Source: Novosphingobium colocasiae (lineage in GTDB: Bacteria; Pseudomonadota; Alphaproteobacteria; Sphingomonadales; Sphingomonadaceae). From it: a DNA stretch of 53,311 bases. Under the pieces are notes generated by a model. That model had not been told where the DNA came from and did not search any database. It worked only from the letters and a program-made list of their open reading frames with translations. The DNA is taken from NCBI RefSeq assembly GCF_014652555.1, contig NZ_BMZA01000005.1:1-53311 (forward strand), read 5' to 3'. The translations under genes were made by a program, and so were the position numbers. Below, piece after piece: positions 25,392-33,726 of the stretch (position 1 is its first letter; each line of letters opens with the position of its first letter).

Positions 25392-25668
25392 GGGTGGTGT
25401 GGGGGGTGGGGGGAGGAATCTGGGGTGAATGTTTGTCGGCTATTGATCGGAGCCGGTCGCTTTCCAGAAGACCCTCATACGTCCGCACATGCGAGCACTG
25501 GCCGTTTGCAGAGGTAAATGAACTGTTAGAGACCATTGAACCAATGGGGCGGATTGCGCCTAACGCCAAGGTCACTTTGAGCCGCAATCCGGTTGCGGTT
25601 CAGTGAGAGACGCGGCCTACTGCGAATTTGTTTGGCCAAGATTCACAGCTTGTGATTATACGACGTAC
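25392..25668. other. 277-bp spacer with possible coding remnant
   Basis: A G-rich stretch (25392-25430) is followed by sequence of lower GC. An open frame running to a stop at 25604-25606 translates to a protein-like tail, NELLETIEPMGRIAPNAKV, with no start or upstream domain. No promoter could be assigned for the DUF433 gene. This may be the left edge of an acquired segment. Confidence 0.35.
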
Positions 25669-26349
25669 ATGGACGCGATTTACGGCATTGGAGCCTACAC
25701 GGCGCTTGAGGCTTCCCGAATGGTCGGGATGAGCCAAGCCACTCTGCGTCGATGGCTCCTAGGTTATCAGCACGATAGCAAGGATGAGCCAGCGCTCTGG
25801 CAACCACAGTACGAACCAGGCGACGACGGCGTGCTGCTAGGCTTCCGCGATCTTGTGGAAGCGCGGATCGTCAACGCACTGCGTGAACGGCGCATTGGGC
25901 TCACAACAATACGCAGATGCATCGAGCGGGCACGAGCCATCGTCGGCGACGAACGCCCCTTTTCGACCCAGCAATTCCGCACCGATGGCAAGACAATATT
26001 TCTAGAAATCACGAGGAATATCGACGAGCCGGAATTCATTGACCTTAGAAAAAGCCAAGGCGTGTTCAAGCGCGTGGTCGAACCCAGCCTGCAGGATCTC
26101 GAGTTCGGCCCCTCTGGTGCCGAGCGCTGGTGGCTTTTGCATGGCAAGAAAACGGTTGTCGCTGACCCCGCAAGATCCTTTGGTCAGCCCATTTTAGCCG
26201 ACCATGGTATCTCCACGGCGCGCATCGTCGAGGTTGTCGCTGGTGAAGGCTCCGTTGAAAAAGCCGCCAAGGTTTATGAGATCAAGCCGAGGCTTATACG
26301 CGATGCGCTGGCTTACGAGGCCAGTCTTGGCGCACAAAAGGCGGCATGA
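25669..26349 (+). CDS. DUF433-domain antitoxin of a PIN-like toxin-antitoxin pair
   Basis: About 226 residues. The N-terminus AIYGIGAYTALEASRMVG and TLRRWLLGY form a MerR/HTH-like DNA-binding start. A middle region follows (LGFRDLVEARIVNAL, then RRIGLTTIRRCIERAR). The C-terminal DUF433 segment (SFGQPILADHGISTARIVEV) has a second helix-turn-helix-like end. Proteins of this plan are predicted antitoxins that bind their own promoter and the PIN-like partner. The partner gene overlaps by 4 bp (ATGA) at 26346. ATG 25669 is chosen since family members begin near this point; the frame is open to 25603. Codon use (ata, aga, aat) and lower GC differ from neighbours, suggesting acquisition. Confidence 0.82.
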   Translation: MDAIYGIGAYTALEASRMVGMSQATLRRWLLGYQHDSKDEPALWQPQYEPGDDGVLLGFRDLVEARIVNALRERRIGLTTIRRCIERARAIVGDERPFSTQQFRTDGKTIFLEITRNIDEPEFIDLRKSQGVFKRVVEPSLQDLEFGPSGAERWWLLHGKKTVVADPARSFGQPILADHGISTARIVEVVAGEGSVEKAAKVYEIKPRLIRDALAYEASLGAQKAA

Positions 26350-26737
26350 AGCTGCTGGTGGACAACAATTTGGCTCCGAGACTTGGTCGGGGTCTTGGCG
26401 CGTTCTTCGACGGTATTCATACGGTTATCCATATTAAGGATAAGTTTGGAACTGGGAGCCTAAAGACGAACAGTGGATCGAACTACTCAGTAAGGAAGGC
26501 CGGTGGTGCGTCCTGACGGCCGACCGGAATATCGCAAAAAAGCGACCGTCCCGCCATATATTTGCCCAGGGCGGACTAATCGGGTTCTTTCCAGCCCCAG
26601 CCGTCGCCAAATGGTCAACCGAACGCCAATGCGCCCGGATTCTGACGCTCTGGCCCACATTGATCAGCATTTCCGAGACGGTTTCCAGCGGATTCTATGA
26701 GGTAGGAGCCAAAGGGGACCGACTTCGGCAAATCTGA
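26346..26737 (+). pseudogene. PIN-like (DUF5615/VapC45-type) toxin, frameshifted
   Basis: Translation from ATG 26346 gives MKLLVDNNLAPRLGRGL, the start of a PIN-like toxin with its first acidic residue, and runs about 36 codons. The matching continuation is in the -1 frame from about 26453: DEQWIELLSKEGRWCVLTAD, then IGFFPAPAVAKWS, ending at TGA 26735-26737. In frame 0 the protein stops after 56 residues at 26514. One missing base near 26445-26452 explains this. The second half carries the expected TADRN acidic motif, so the gene was once intact. It could be a true inactivating mutation or a sequencing error. No slippery heptamer for programmed frameshifting is present. Confidence 0.8.
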
Positions 26738-26885
26738 GGGCTCAAGCGGATCCACACATTGGCTGGTGTCGGCGTAACCCGACGTTCCTAGCAGCGGGAA
26801 TGCCGGCAGTTTTGTCCGACGAAGCGTCATGAACTCACGGCAAATGCCTTCCAGTGGGTATAGTCGATCATCAAACCCACCCCCC

Positions 26886-28163
26886 TCAATCCAGCATCCG
26901 TTTCTTCAGCGCGTGGATCGCCCACCACATGCCCAGCACCACCACCGGCGTCAGCACGCCCAGCACCAGATGCGCGTGAAGCCGAGGCGCAAAGCCTTCG
27001 GCCGCTTCCAGCACATGGCCGAGCAGGGCGATCAGGTAATAGCTGAGCGCCACCACGGACAGGCCTTCCACCAGTTGCTGCAACCGCAACTGGCGCGCGG
27101 CGCTCTGTTCCATCGATGCCAGCAGCCGGGCGTTCTGGTTCTCGATGCGGGTTTCCACGCGGGTGCGCAGCAGCGACATGAACTGGCCGAGCCGGGCGGA
27201 AAGCTGCTCGGTGCGGCGGCGGTGGGCCGAACAGGTGCGGACCGCCGGCTGGAACCGGCGCTGGGTGAAATCGGCGAGGGTCAGGAAGCCGGGGCAGGGG
27301 CGCACGCGCAGATCGGCGAGCCGTTCCTCCACCAGCCCGGCATAGGCCTCGGTCGCGCTCATGCGGAAATCGACGGCGGCGGCCTGCGTGGTCAGCGCCA
27401 GCGCCAGCGCGCTCACCTCGTCCAGCAGGCTGTCGTCGGAGACGTCTGACCGGGTCATGCGGCGAAAGGCGGCATCGAACTGCGCCTCGATCCCGTCCAG
27501 CACCTTCCACCCGGCGCGCGCATCGGGCAGGCCGAGCAGCGCGAGGTTGCGATAGTTGCCCAGCTCCTGCAGCCCCTGCACCGTGCGCGACAGGGTGCCG
27601 CGATCGCAATCGCCCGCCGCGATCAGCAGCAGGCCGAAGCCATCGTCGCCCAGCACATAGTCGGACCACATGCGCACGCCGCCGCTGTCGCTGCCCGGCT
27701 GGGCCCCGACATGGCACGATACCAGATCGGTTTCGACGAACGCGAGGCGCGGCAGCAGCGCCTGCGCCTGTGCCTCGTCGGCCACCACCGCCACGCGGGT
27801 GGCGCGCAGCACCGTGCCGGGCAAGGCCTCTGCCCAGTCGAGCGCGGGGGCGAGCCGGGGATCGTCGCGCATGGCGAGCACCGCCTCCGTGCCCTCCAGA
27901 AACAGGGTCAGCGTGGTCGCTTCGTTATGGCGTTCCCAGCACAGCCGGATGCCCGGTGCGAAGCTGCTGATAAGGTGGCGCTGCCCCGGTGCCAGCGGTG
28001 CGCCGCCCAGCGCTTCGAGCGCGCGGCGTTCGGCCTCGCGCTCATCGCCATCCTCGACCATGCGCAGGTATTGCACGATCGATGCTGGCGCGGTGAAGCG
28101 CGGCCAGCGGCGCAAGTGCATTTCATTGACCACCGTGCGCCGCAGTGGATGCTCCGCGCGCAT
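26886..28163 (-). CDS. DUF3422-family protein with C-terminal membrane segments
   Basis: A 425-residue protein of the DUF3422 family. After the basic start RAEHPLRRTVVNEMHLRRWP, a large cytoplasmic domain is followed by a helical region (SARLGQFMSLLRTRVETRIE). Two hydrophobic segments come near the C-terminus (VVALSYYLIALLGHVLEAA and LVLGVLTPVVVLGMWWAI), ending KKRMLD. The plan of a big soluble domain plus a C-terminal hairpin in the membrane resembles RmuC/CorA-like layouts, but no function is established for the family. AAGGGGG precedes ATG 28163. It is divergent from a lipoprotein cytochrome c. Confidence 0.85.
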   Translation of the reverse strand: MRAEHPLRRTVVNEMHLRRWPRFTAPASIVQYLRMVEDGDEREAERRALEALGGAPLAPGQRHLISSFAPGIRLCWERHNEATTLTLFLEGTEAVLAMRDDPRLAPALDWAEALPGTVLRATRVAVVADEAQAQALLPRLAFVETDLVSCHVGAQPGSDSGGVRMWSDYVLGDDGFGLLLIAAGDCDRGTLSRTVQGLQELGNYRNLALLGLPDARAGWKVLDGIEAQFDAAFRRMTRSDVSDDSLLDEVSALALALTTQAAAVDFRMSATEAYAGLVEERLADLRVRPCPGFLTLADFTQRRFQPAVRTCSAHRRRTEQLSARLGQFMSLLRTRVETRIENQNARLLASMEQSAARQLRLQQLVEGLSVVALSYYLIALLGHVLEAAEGFAPRLHAHLVLGVLTPVVVLGMWWAIHALKKRMLD

Positions 28164-28327
28164 GCCCGACCCCCTTGTCCTGAACCCCGTAACCCTGTGG
28201 CGATGAGACCATGTCCGGGCCTGCACAGCAAGCCGTCCGCCGCGAACCGGCCGAAAGTGCAATAGCGTTCGCGGCGCGGGCCATGGCAATCAAGCGCCGA
28301 CCACAGAACACGAGGGAGAGTTTCGAC

Positions 28328-28915
28328 ATGGGTTTCCGCCTCACCGCAAGCCTGGCCGCCAGCCTTTCGGCCCTGGCGCTGGCCGCCTGCTCAGGCGCGA
28401 AGGACAGCGAAGAGACGACCGTGCCCGCTGCCGCCACGACCAGCGAAGCGCCGGTGGCTGACGAAACCGCCGCCCCGGCGGAGGCTGCCGTCGCGACGCC
28501 CGCCCCGGCAGCAAGCGCCACCCCTGAACCGACCCCCACGCCGACCCCTTCTGCCACGCCGACGGCCAAGGCCAGCGCCGCGCCGGCCAAGGCCGCGCCC
28601 GCCGCTCCGCCGCCGGTCGCGGTGGTCGCCCCGGCCACGTTCGCGCGCTGCGCGGTGTGCCACAATGCCGAGAAGGGCGCGGGCGACAAGCTGGGGCCCA
28701 ACCTGTTCGGGGTCTATGGCCACAAGATGGGGCAAGGCAGCTTCGCCTTCTCCGACGCGACGCGCAATGCCGGCCTGACGCTCGACGACGCGACGCTCGA
28801 CAAATGGCTGGAAAACCCGCGCGCGCTGGTGCCCGGCAACCGCATGAGCTTCCCCGGCCTGAAGGATGCGGCCAAGCGTCAGGAAATTATTGATTACCTG
28901 AAGCAGTTGCACTGA
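28328..28915 (+). CDS. class I cytochrome c, lipoprotein-anchored
   Basis: 195 residues. The signal peptide ends in the lipobox LALAAC with Cys21, so the protein should be lipid-anchored. Residues 25-100 are a Pro/Ala/Thr-rich flexible linker (TPEPTPTPTPSATPTAK). A single heme c domain follows: CAVCH at 108-112, GPNLFGVYGHKMG after it, and the axial Met173 in PGNRMSF. It resembles membrane-tethered cytochrome c552-type electron carriers between the bc1 complex and oxidases. GAGGGAGAG precedes ATG 28328. A paralogue with the same plan is at 38735. No oxidase genes are adjacent. Confidence 0.93.
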   Translation: MGFRLTASLAASLSALALAACSGAKDSEETTVPAAATTSEAPVADETAAPAEAAVATPAPAASATPEPTPTPTPSATPTAKASAAPAKAAPAAPPPVAVVAPATFARCAVCHNAEKGAGDKLGPNLFGVYGHKMGQGSFAFSDATRNAGLTLDDATLDKWLENPRALVPGNRMSFPGLKDAAKRQEIIDYLKQLH

Positions 28916-28998
28916 TTTTGGCGGAATAGGTACCAATTCCGTCGTCCCCCGGGTGACGAACAGGGAGTGGATCGCGAGTTCGATCTGGTTTCGAAAAC

Positions 28999-30147
28999 CT
29001 ACCCCGCATCGCCCTTTCGCGGGGGCGTTGCGGCCATCGCTTCGAGCATCGCGGCATCCGCTGCCACTTCGACCGGAGCCACCGGCAGGGTACGGCGGCG
29101 GACGACCGCTTCGGGCAGTTCGCGCCGGATCCAGTCGAGCATGTGTTCGCGCGCGAAGCACCTGAGATCGAACAGCGTCGGGCCGTCCTTCGCGCTCATC
29201 AGCAGGCGCACTTCCATCGCGTCGGGCGAATGGTCGGTCACCTGCAGGACTTGCGCGCGACCGTCGAACAAGGGATGAGCGGTGATGAAGCGGCCCCACT
29301 CCTCGCGCAGCGGCGCGATGTCGGTTGCGGGGTCGAGATAGAGCATCACCGTGCCGAGCAGTTGCGAGCCGGTCTTGGTCCAGTTCTGGAAGGTATCTTC
29401 CAGGAAGCGGTTCGACGGCACCACCAGCCGCCGCTCGTCCCACAGCCGCACGACGACGTAAGTGGTGCGGATATCCTCGATCCGCCCCCATTCGCCATCC
29501 AGCACGATCACGTCGTCGATGCTGATCGGCTCGGTCAGCGCCATCTGGAACCCGGCGATCAGCGCCTTGAGCGCGGGCTGCGCCGCCGCGCCCACCGCCA
29601 GCGCGGCCAGCCCGGCCGAGGCCATCAGCGTCACGCCGATCTCGCGCACGCCGGGGATAGAGGCGAGAATGCCGGCGATGGTCAGGAACACGATCAGAAA
29701 GGTGCCGATGCGGCTGAAGATCGCCAGCCGCGTGCGCCGCCGGCGGGCATTGCGGTTGTCGGCGATCGAGATGTCGTTGCGCACCATCATCGCTTCGACA
29801 AAGGACCGCAGCACCGCCACCGCGATCCATCCGGTGAGGAGGGGCATCACGAACGGCGCGAACCGCGACCACACCGAATCGAGCGCGGGCGTATCGCGCG
29901 CCGCCAGCACCACCCCCATCGCCACGAAGGCCCAGCGGGTGGGGCGCGCCAGCCGCTCCACCACCAGATCGTCGGCCTCGCTCTGGCTGGACCGGGCGAA
30001 CCGGCGGAGCACCCGAAACAGCACCGCGTGGACGGCAAGGCCCAGCGCCATGCCGATGGCGGCGGCGACGAGCGCCACCAGCGGGGCTTCCGCCCAGTCC
30101 GGCAAGGGCGCGATGGTGCGTTCGATGATGTCGATCATGCCGCCCAA
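28999..30147 (-). CDS. MscS-family mechanosensitive ion channel
   Basis: A 382-residue inner-membrane channel-like protein. Hydrophobic segments lie near residues 22-45, 70-85, 95-112 and 145-165. The pore-lining segment ASAGLAALAVGAAAQPALKALIAGF carries the Gly/Ala packing of the MscS TM3 helix. ISIDDVIVLDGEWGRIEDI and LVVPSNRFLEDTFQNWT are hallmarks of the MscS beta domain. Such channels release solutes on hypo-osmotic shock. A C-terminal alpha/beta region and a charged tail complete it. The gene starts 91 bp from the end of polA on the same strand. Confidence 0.92.
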   Translation of the reverse strand: MGGMIDIIERTIAPLPDWAEAPLVALVAAAIGMALGLAVHAVLFRVLRRFARSSQSEADDLVVERLARPTRWAFVAMGVVLAARDTPALDSVWSRFAPFVMPLLTGWIAVAVLRSFVEAMMVRNDISIADNRNARRRRTRLAIFSRIGTFLIVFLTIAGILASIPGVREIGVTLMASAGLAALAVGAAAQPALKALIAGFQMALTEPISIDDVIVLDGEWGRIEDIRTTYVVVRLWDERRLVVPSNRFLEDTFQNWTKTGSQLLGTVMLYLDPATDIAPLREEWGRFITAHPLFDGRAQVLQVTDHSPDAMEVRLLMSAKDGPTLFDLRCFAREHMLDWIRRELPEAVVRRRTLPVAPVEVAADAAMLEAMAATPPRKGDAG

Positions 30148-30238
30148 ACTATGCTGCGGCGCTGCGGTTGCAACCCAAGGTCAGTTTTGAACGCTACCAC
30201 CCGCCGCGCGCGGGCGGCGACCGATCCCGCGCGGACGG

Positions 30239-33079
30239 TCAGTGCGCCGCGCCCCAACTGATCCCGTGGCCCACCTCGACGCCGAGTGGGACGTCCAGCC
30301 GCACCGCCGGTTCGGCCGCCCCAGCCATGACCGCGCGGATCACGGCGGATGCGGCCGGCACATCGGCTTCAGGCAGTTCGAACACCAGTTCGTCGTGCAC
30401 CTGCAGCAGCATCCGCACATGGCCAAGGTCCGCCTCGGTCAGCGCGGGCATCATCCGCGCCATCGCCCGCTTGATGATATCGGCGCTGGTTCCCTGGATC
30501 GGCGCGTTGATCGCGGCGCGTTCCGATCCCTGCCGTTCGGCCTGGTTCTTGGAGGTGATGCGCGGGAACCAGGTCTTGCGGCCGAACAGGGTCTGTGAAT
30601 AACCGCAGGTCCGCACGGTTTCGAGCGTCTCGTGGATATAGCGCTGGATGCCGGGGAAGCGCTCGAAATAGCGGTCGATCATCGCCTGCGCCTCGTCGGC
30701 CGGAACGCCGAGCCGGCCGCCGAGGCCCCAGCGCGAGATTCCGTAGAGGATGGCGAAGTTGATGGTCTTGGCGCGGCCGCGCGTATCGCGGTTGACCTCG
30801 CCGAACATCTCCATCGCGGTGCGGGCGTGAATATCCTCGCCGTTGGCAAAGGCTTCCTTGAGGCTGGGAACGTCGGCCATGTGCGCGGCAAGCCGCAGTT
30901 CGATCTGCGAATAGTCGGCCGAAAGCAGCACGTTGCCGGGTTCTGCCACGAAGCATTCGCGGATCTGGCGGCCGATTTCGGTGCGGATTGGGATGTTCTG
31001 CAGGTTGGGATCGGTGGACGACAGCCGCCCGGTCTGCGCGCCGACCAGGCTATAACTGGTGTGGACGCGACCGGTGTCGGGGTTGATCGCGGCCTGCAGC
31101 GCCTCGGTATAGGTGGAGCGCAGCTTGGAAAGCTGGCGCCATTCCAGCACCTTGGTGGCAACGCTCGCGCCTTGCAGGGCGAGGCTTTCGAGGACGGACT
31201 GATCGGTTGAATACTGGCCGCTCTTGCCTTTTTTCCCGCCCTTGTAGCCCAGCTTGTCGAACAGGATATCGCCGAGCTGCTTGGGGCTGCCGATGGTGAA
31301 ATCCTGGCCCACTTCGGCAAAGATATCCAGTTCGATGCCCTTGATCGCTTCGGCGAATTCGCCCGAGAGGCGGGCCAGCCGATCACGATCGACGCGGATG
31401 CCGTGGCGTTCCATCGCCGCGACCACCGGGATCAGCGGCCGGTCCACCCGCTGATAGATGCGCGTCGCAGCTTCCTGCGCCAGTCGCGGCTGGAGCAGGG
31501 CGTGCAGCCGCCAGGTCACGTCGGCATCCTCGGCCGCATAAGGCGTGGCACGATCCAGCGGCACTTCGCCGAAGGGGATCGCCTTCTTGCCGGTGCCGCA
31601 GACGTCCTTGAAGGTCATCGTGGCGTGAGCGAGGTGGCGCTGGGCCAGTTCATCCATTCCGTGGCCGCCGCCGATCCCGTCGATCGAGCGGCCGGCATCG
31701 AGGCAGAAGCTTTCGATCATCGTGTCGTCAACCGGGGCCATGGCGATGCCGTGGCGGGCCAGCACGTTGAGGTCGTACTTGATGTTCTGCCCGACCTTGA
31801 GCACCGCATCGCTTTCCAGCACCGGCTTGAGCAGCGCGATCGCGAGGTCCAGCGGCACCTGTTCCGGCCGCTGGGCAAACATGTCGGTGCCGCCATGGCC
31901 GAGCGGGATATAGCACGCATCGTTCGGGCCCAGTGCCAGGCTAATGCCGGCAAGGTCCGCGCGCATGGCATCGAGCATCGAGGTTTCGGTATCCACCGCC
32001 ACCAGCCGCGCATCGGCGATCCGCGCCACCCAGTGCTGCAGGGCCTCTTCGGTCTGGACGCATTCGTAAGCGGCATAATCGATCGCAGGCCATTCCGGCA
32101 ACGGCTGACGCGACGCGCCCTCGGACGGACCGGCGCCGACCACTTGGGGCTTGGCGGGGTGCAACTGTGTCGGGGCGGAGGGACTACCCGTGCCGGTGTC
32201 CAAGCGTTTGAGCAGGCTGGTGAAGCCATGCTTGCCGAGGAACGCCGCCAGTGGATCGGGCGGGATCGCATCGAGCACGAAATCGTCCAGCGGCATCGGC
32301 AAGGGGCAATCCTCGCGCAGGGTCACCAGCACGCGCGACAGGCGCGCCTGGTCAGCCTGTTCGATCAGCCGTTCCTGCAGCTTGGATTTCTTCATCGCCG
32401 GTGCTGCCGCCAGCGCCGATTCGAGATCGCCATAGTCCTGGATCAGCTTGGTCGCGGTCTTCGGGCCGATGCCGTAGACGCCGGGCACATTGTCCACCGC
32501 GTCGCCCATCAGGGCCAGCACATCGCCGACCTTTTCGGGCGGGACGCCGAACTTCTCGATCACTTCGGGAATGTCGATCCGCTGGTTCTTCATGGTGTCC
32601 AGCATATCGACGCAGCCGCCGCCGGTGGCGCACTTGCCCACCAGTTGCATTAGGTCCTTGTCGGACGAGACGATCGTCACGTCCCAGCCGCGCAAGGTGG
32701 CGGCGCGGGCGTAGGATGCAATCAGATCGTCGGCTTCCAGCCCGGCTTCTTCGATGCAGGGCAGAGAGAAAGCGCGGGTGGCATCGCGCACCAGCGGGAA
32801 CTGCGGCACCAGGTCTTCGGGCGGCGGCGGCCGGTTGGCCTTGTAATCGGCGTAGATGTCGTTGCGGAACGAATGGCTGCCGGCATCGAGGATGACTGCC
32901 AGATGGGTTGGCCCGTCGGCCTTGTGCAGATCGTCAGCCAGCTTCCACAGCATGGTGGTATAGCCATAGACCGCGCCCACCGGCGTGCCTTCCGGGTCGG
33001 TCAGCGGCGGAAGGCGGTGATAGGCGCGGAAAATATAGGCCGAACCATCGACGAGATAGAGATGCTGCTTGGGCTCCAT
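30239..33079 (-). CDS. polA: DNA polymerase I
   Basis: 946 residues. The 5'-3' exonuclease domain is at 1-290 (LYLVDGSAYIFRAYHRLPP at the start; VSSDKDLMQL later). The 3'-5' exonuclease domain has intact proofreading residues (D363 and E365 in VAVDTET). The polymerase domain carries motif A SADYSQIELRLAAH, motif B RAKTINFAILYGIS and motif C QVHDELVFE. It fills Okazaki gaps and repair patches. ATG 33079, giving MEPKQHLYLVDG, is preferred; the frame is open upstream to 33193 but that part does not resemble the family. The Shine-Dalgarno is weak. Confidence 0.98.
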   Translation of the reverse strand: MEPKQHLYLVDGSAYIFRAYHRLPPLTDPEGTPVGAVYGYTTMLWKLADDLHKADGPTHLAVILDAGSHSFRNDIYADYKANRPPPPEDLVPQFPLVRDATRAFSLPCIEEAGLEADDLIASYARAATLRGWDVTIVSSDKDLMQLVGKCATGGGCVDMLDTMKNQRIDIPEVIEKFGVPPEKVGDVLALMGDAVDNVPGVYGIGPKTATKLIQDYGDLESALAAAPAMKKSKLQERLIEQADQARLSRVLVTLREDCPLPMPLDDFVLDAIPPDPLAAFLGKHGFTSLLKRLDTGTGSPSAPTQLHPAKPQVVGAGPSEGASRQPLPEWPAIDYAAYECVQTEEALQHWVARIADARLVAVDTETSMLDAMRADLAGISLALGPNDACYIPLGHGGTDMFAQRPEQVPLDLAIALLKPVLESDAVLKVGQNIKYDLNVLARHGIAMAPVDDTMIESFCLDAGRSIDGIGGGHGMDELAQRHLAHATMTFKDVCGTGKKAIPFGEVPLDRATPYAAEDADVTWRLHALLQPRLAQEAATRIYQRVDRPLIPVVAAMERHGIRVDRDRLARLSGEFAEAIKGIELDIFAEVGQDFTIGSPKQLGDILFDKLGYKGGKKGKSGQYSTDQSVLESLALQGASVATKVLEWRQLSKLRSTYTEALQAAINPDTGRVHTSYSLVGAQTGRLSSTDPNLQNIPIRTEIGRQIRECFVAEPGNVLLSADYSQIELRLAAHMADVPSLKEAFANGEDIHARTAMEMFGEVNRDTRGRAKTINFAILYGISRWGLGGRLGVPADEAQAMIDRYFERFPGIQRYIHETLETVRTCGYSQTLFGRKTWFPRITSKNQAERQGSERAAINAPIQGTSADIIKRAMARMMPALTEADLGHVRMLLQVHDELVFELPEADVPAASAVIRAVMAGAAEPAVRLDVPLGVEVGHGISWGAAH

Positions 33080-33307
33080 GACCCGCTTGGTAGCAGCGTG
33101 CGCGGGCACCGTCAGCAGGCGATTGGGCGGAACCGACAGGCTTGTCGTGCGTTGCGCGCAGATGCCTGATCGGCCCGACGCTTGTTTTCCCACTGGAGGC
33201 GACTTATGGATCGGGTCCTGTCAGGCGCGCGAAGGGCCGCAAGCCGGTGGCATCCTGCCAGCGGATTTCCGTCCTTTCATAGAGATTTAGCGAGGGAAGA
33301 CCTAAAG

Positions 33308-33634
33308 ATGCGTAAGATCGTGATCGCCGCCACCGTAGCCCTGAGCGCGCTGTCGCTGGCCGCCTGCTCGCAGCAGACGCAGGATGCCACCGATGCCGCC
33401 GCTTCGTCGGCCGCCGATGACTTGAGCGACCTGGCGTCCGACGCGGCCGACAAGGCGGGTCAGTTGGGTGCCGACGCTTCGGATGCCGCGAACGACGCCG
33501 CCGATGCAGCCAAGGACGCCGGTGCCGACGCTGCCGATGCCGTGGGCGATACCGCCGATGCTGCCGCGAAGGCTGCGGCCGACGCCGAGGCGGCGATGGA
33601 CGAAGGCACTGCGGAAAAGCCCAAGGCCCAGTAA
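33308..33634 (+). CDS. Ala/Asp-rich small lipoprotein
   Basis: A 108-residue protein with signal peptide RKIVIAATVALSALSLAAC; the lipobox Cys is followed by Ser-Gln. The mature part is almost entirely Ala, Asp, Lys and Ser in irregular repeats such as DAANDAADAAKDAGADAADA, which should form a long amphipathic, acidic helix without Leu-rich packing. It resembles LEA-like or Lpp-like surface helices rather than an enzyme; the role is unknown. GAGGGAAG precedes ATG 33308 and a perfect terminator follows, so it is a monocistronic gene, divergent from polA. Confidence 0.82.
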   Translation: MRKIVIAATVALSALSLAACSQQTQDATDAAASSAADDLSDLASDAADKAGQLGADASDAANDAADAAKDAGADAADAVGDTADAAAKAAADAEAAMDEGTAEKPKAQ

Positions 33635-33653
33635 GGCCGGGAGCTTCGGCTCA

Positions 33654-33695
33654 ACAAAAAGGGCGCTGCCGGTCTGCCGGCAGCGCCCTTTTTGT
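33654..33695 (+). terminator. intrinsic terminator after the Ala/Asp-rich lipoprotein
   Basis: A perfect 19-bp stem: the left arm (33654-33672) and right arm (33677-33695) are exact reverse complements around a TCTG loop. The GC core GGGCGCTGCCGG is flanked by A5 and T5, so it works in both directions and may also stop the beta-lactamase-like gene read from the right. Confidence 0.93.
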
Positions 33696-33726
33696 GTTCC
33701 AAGGCCTTTTACGGAAGGAGCCGAAA

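Noticed and set aside
26441..26460. Programmed -1 frameshifting in the PIN-like toxin
   Set aside because: No X-XXY-YYZ slippery heptamer or clear downstream pseudoknot is seen. A single-base deletion or sequencing error is simpler.
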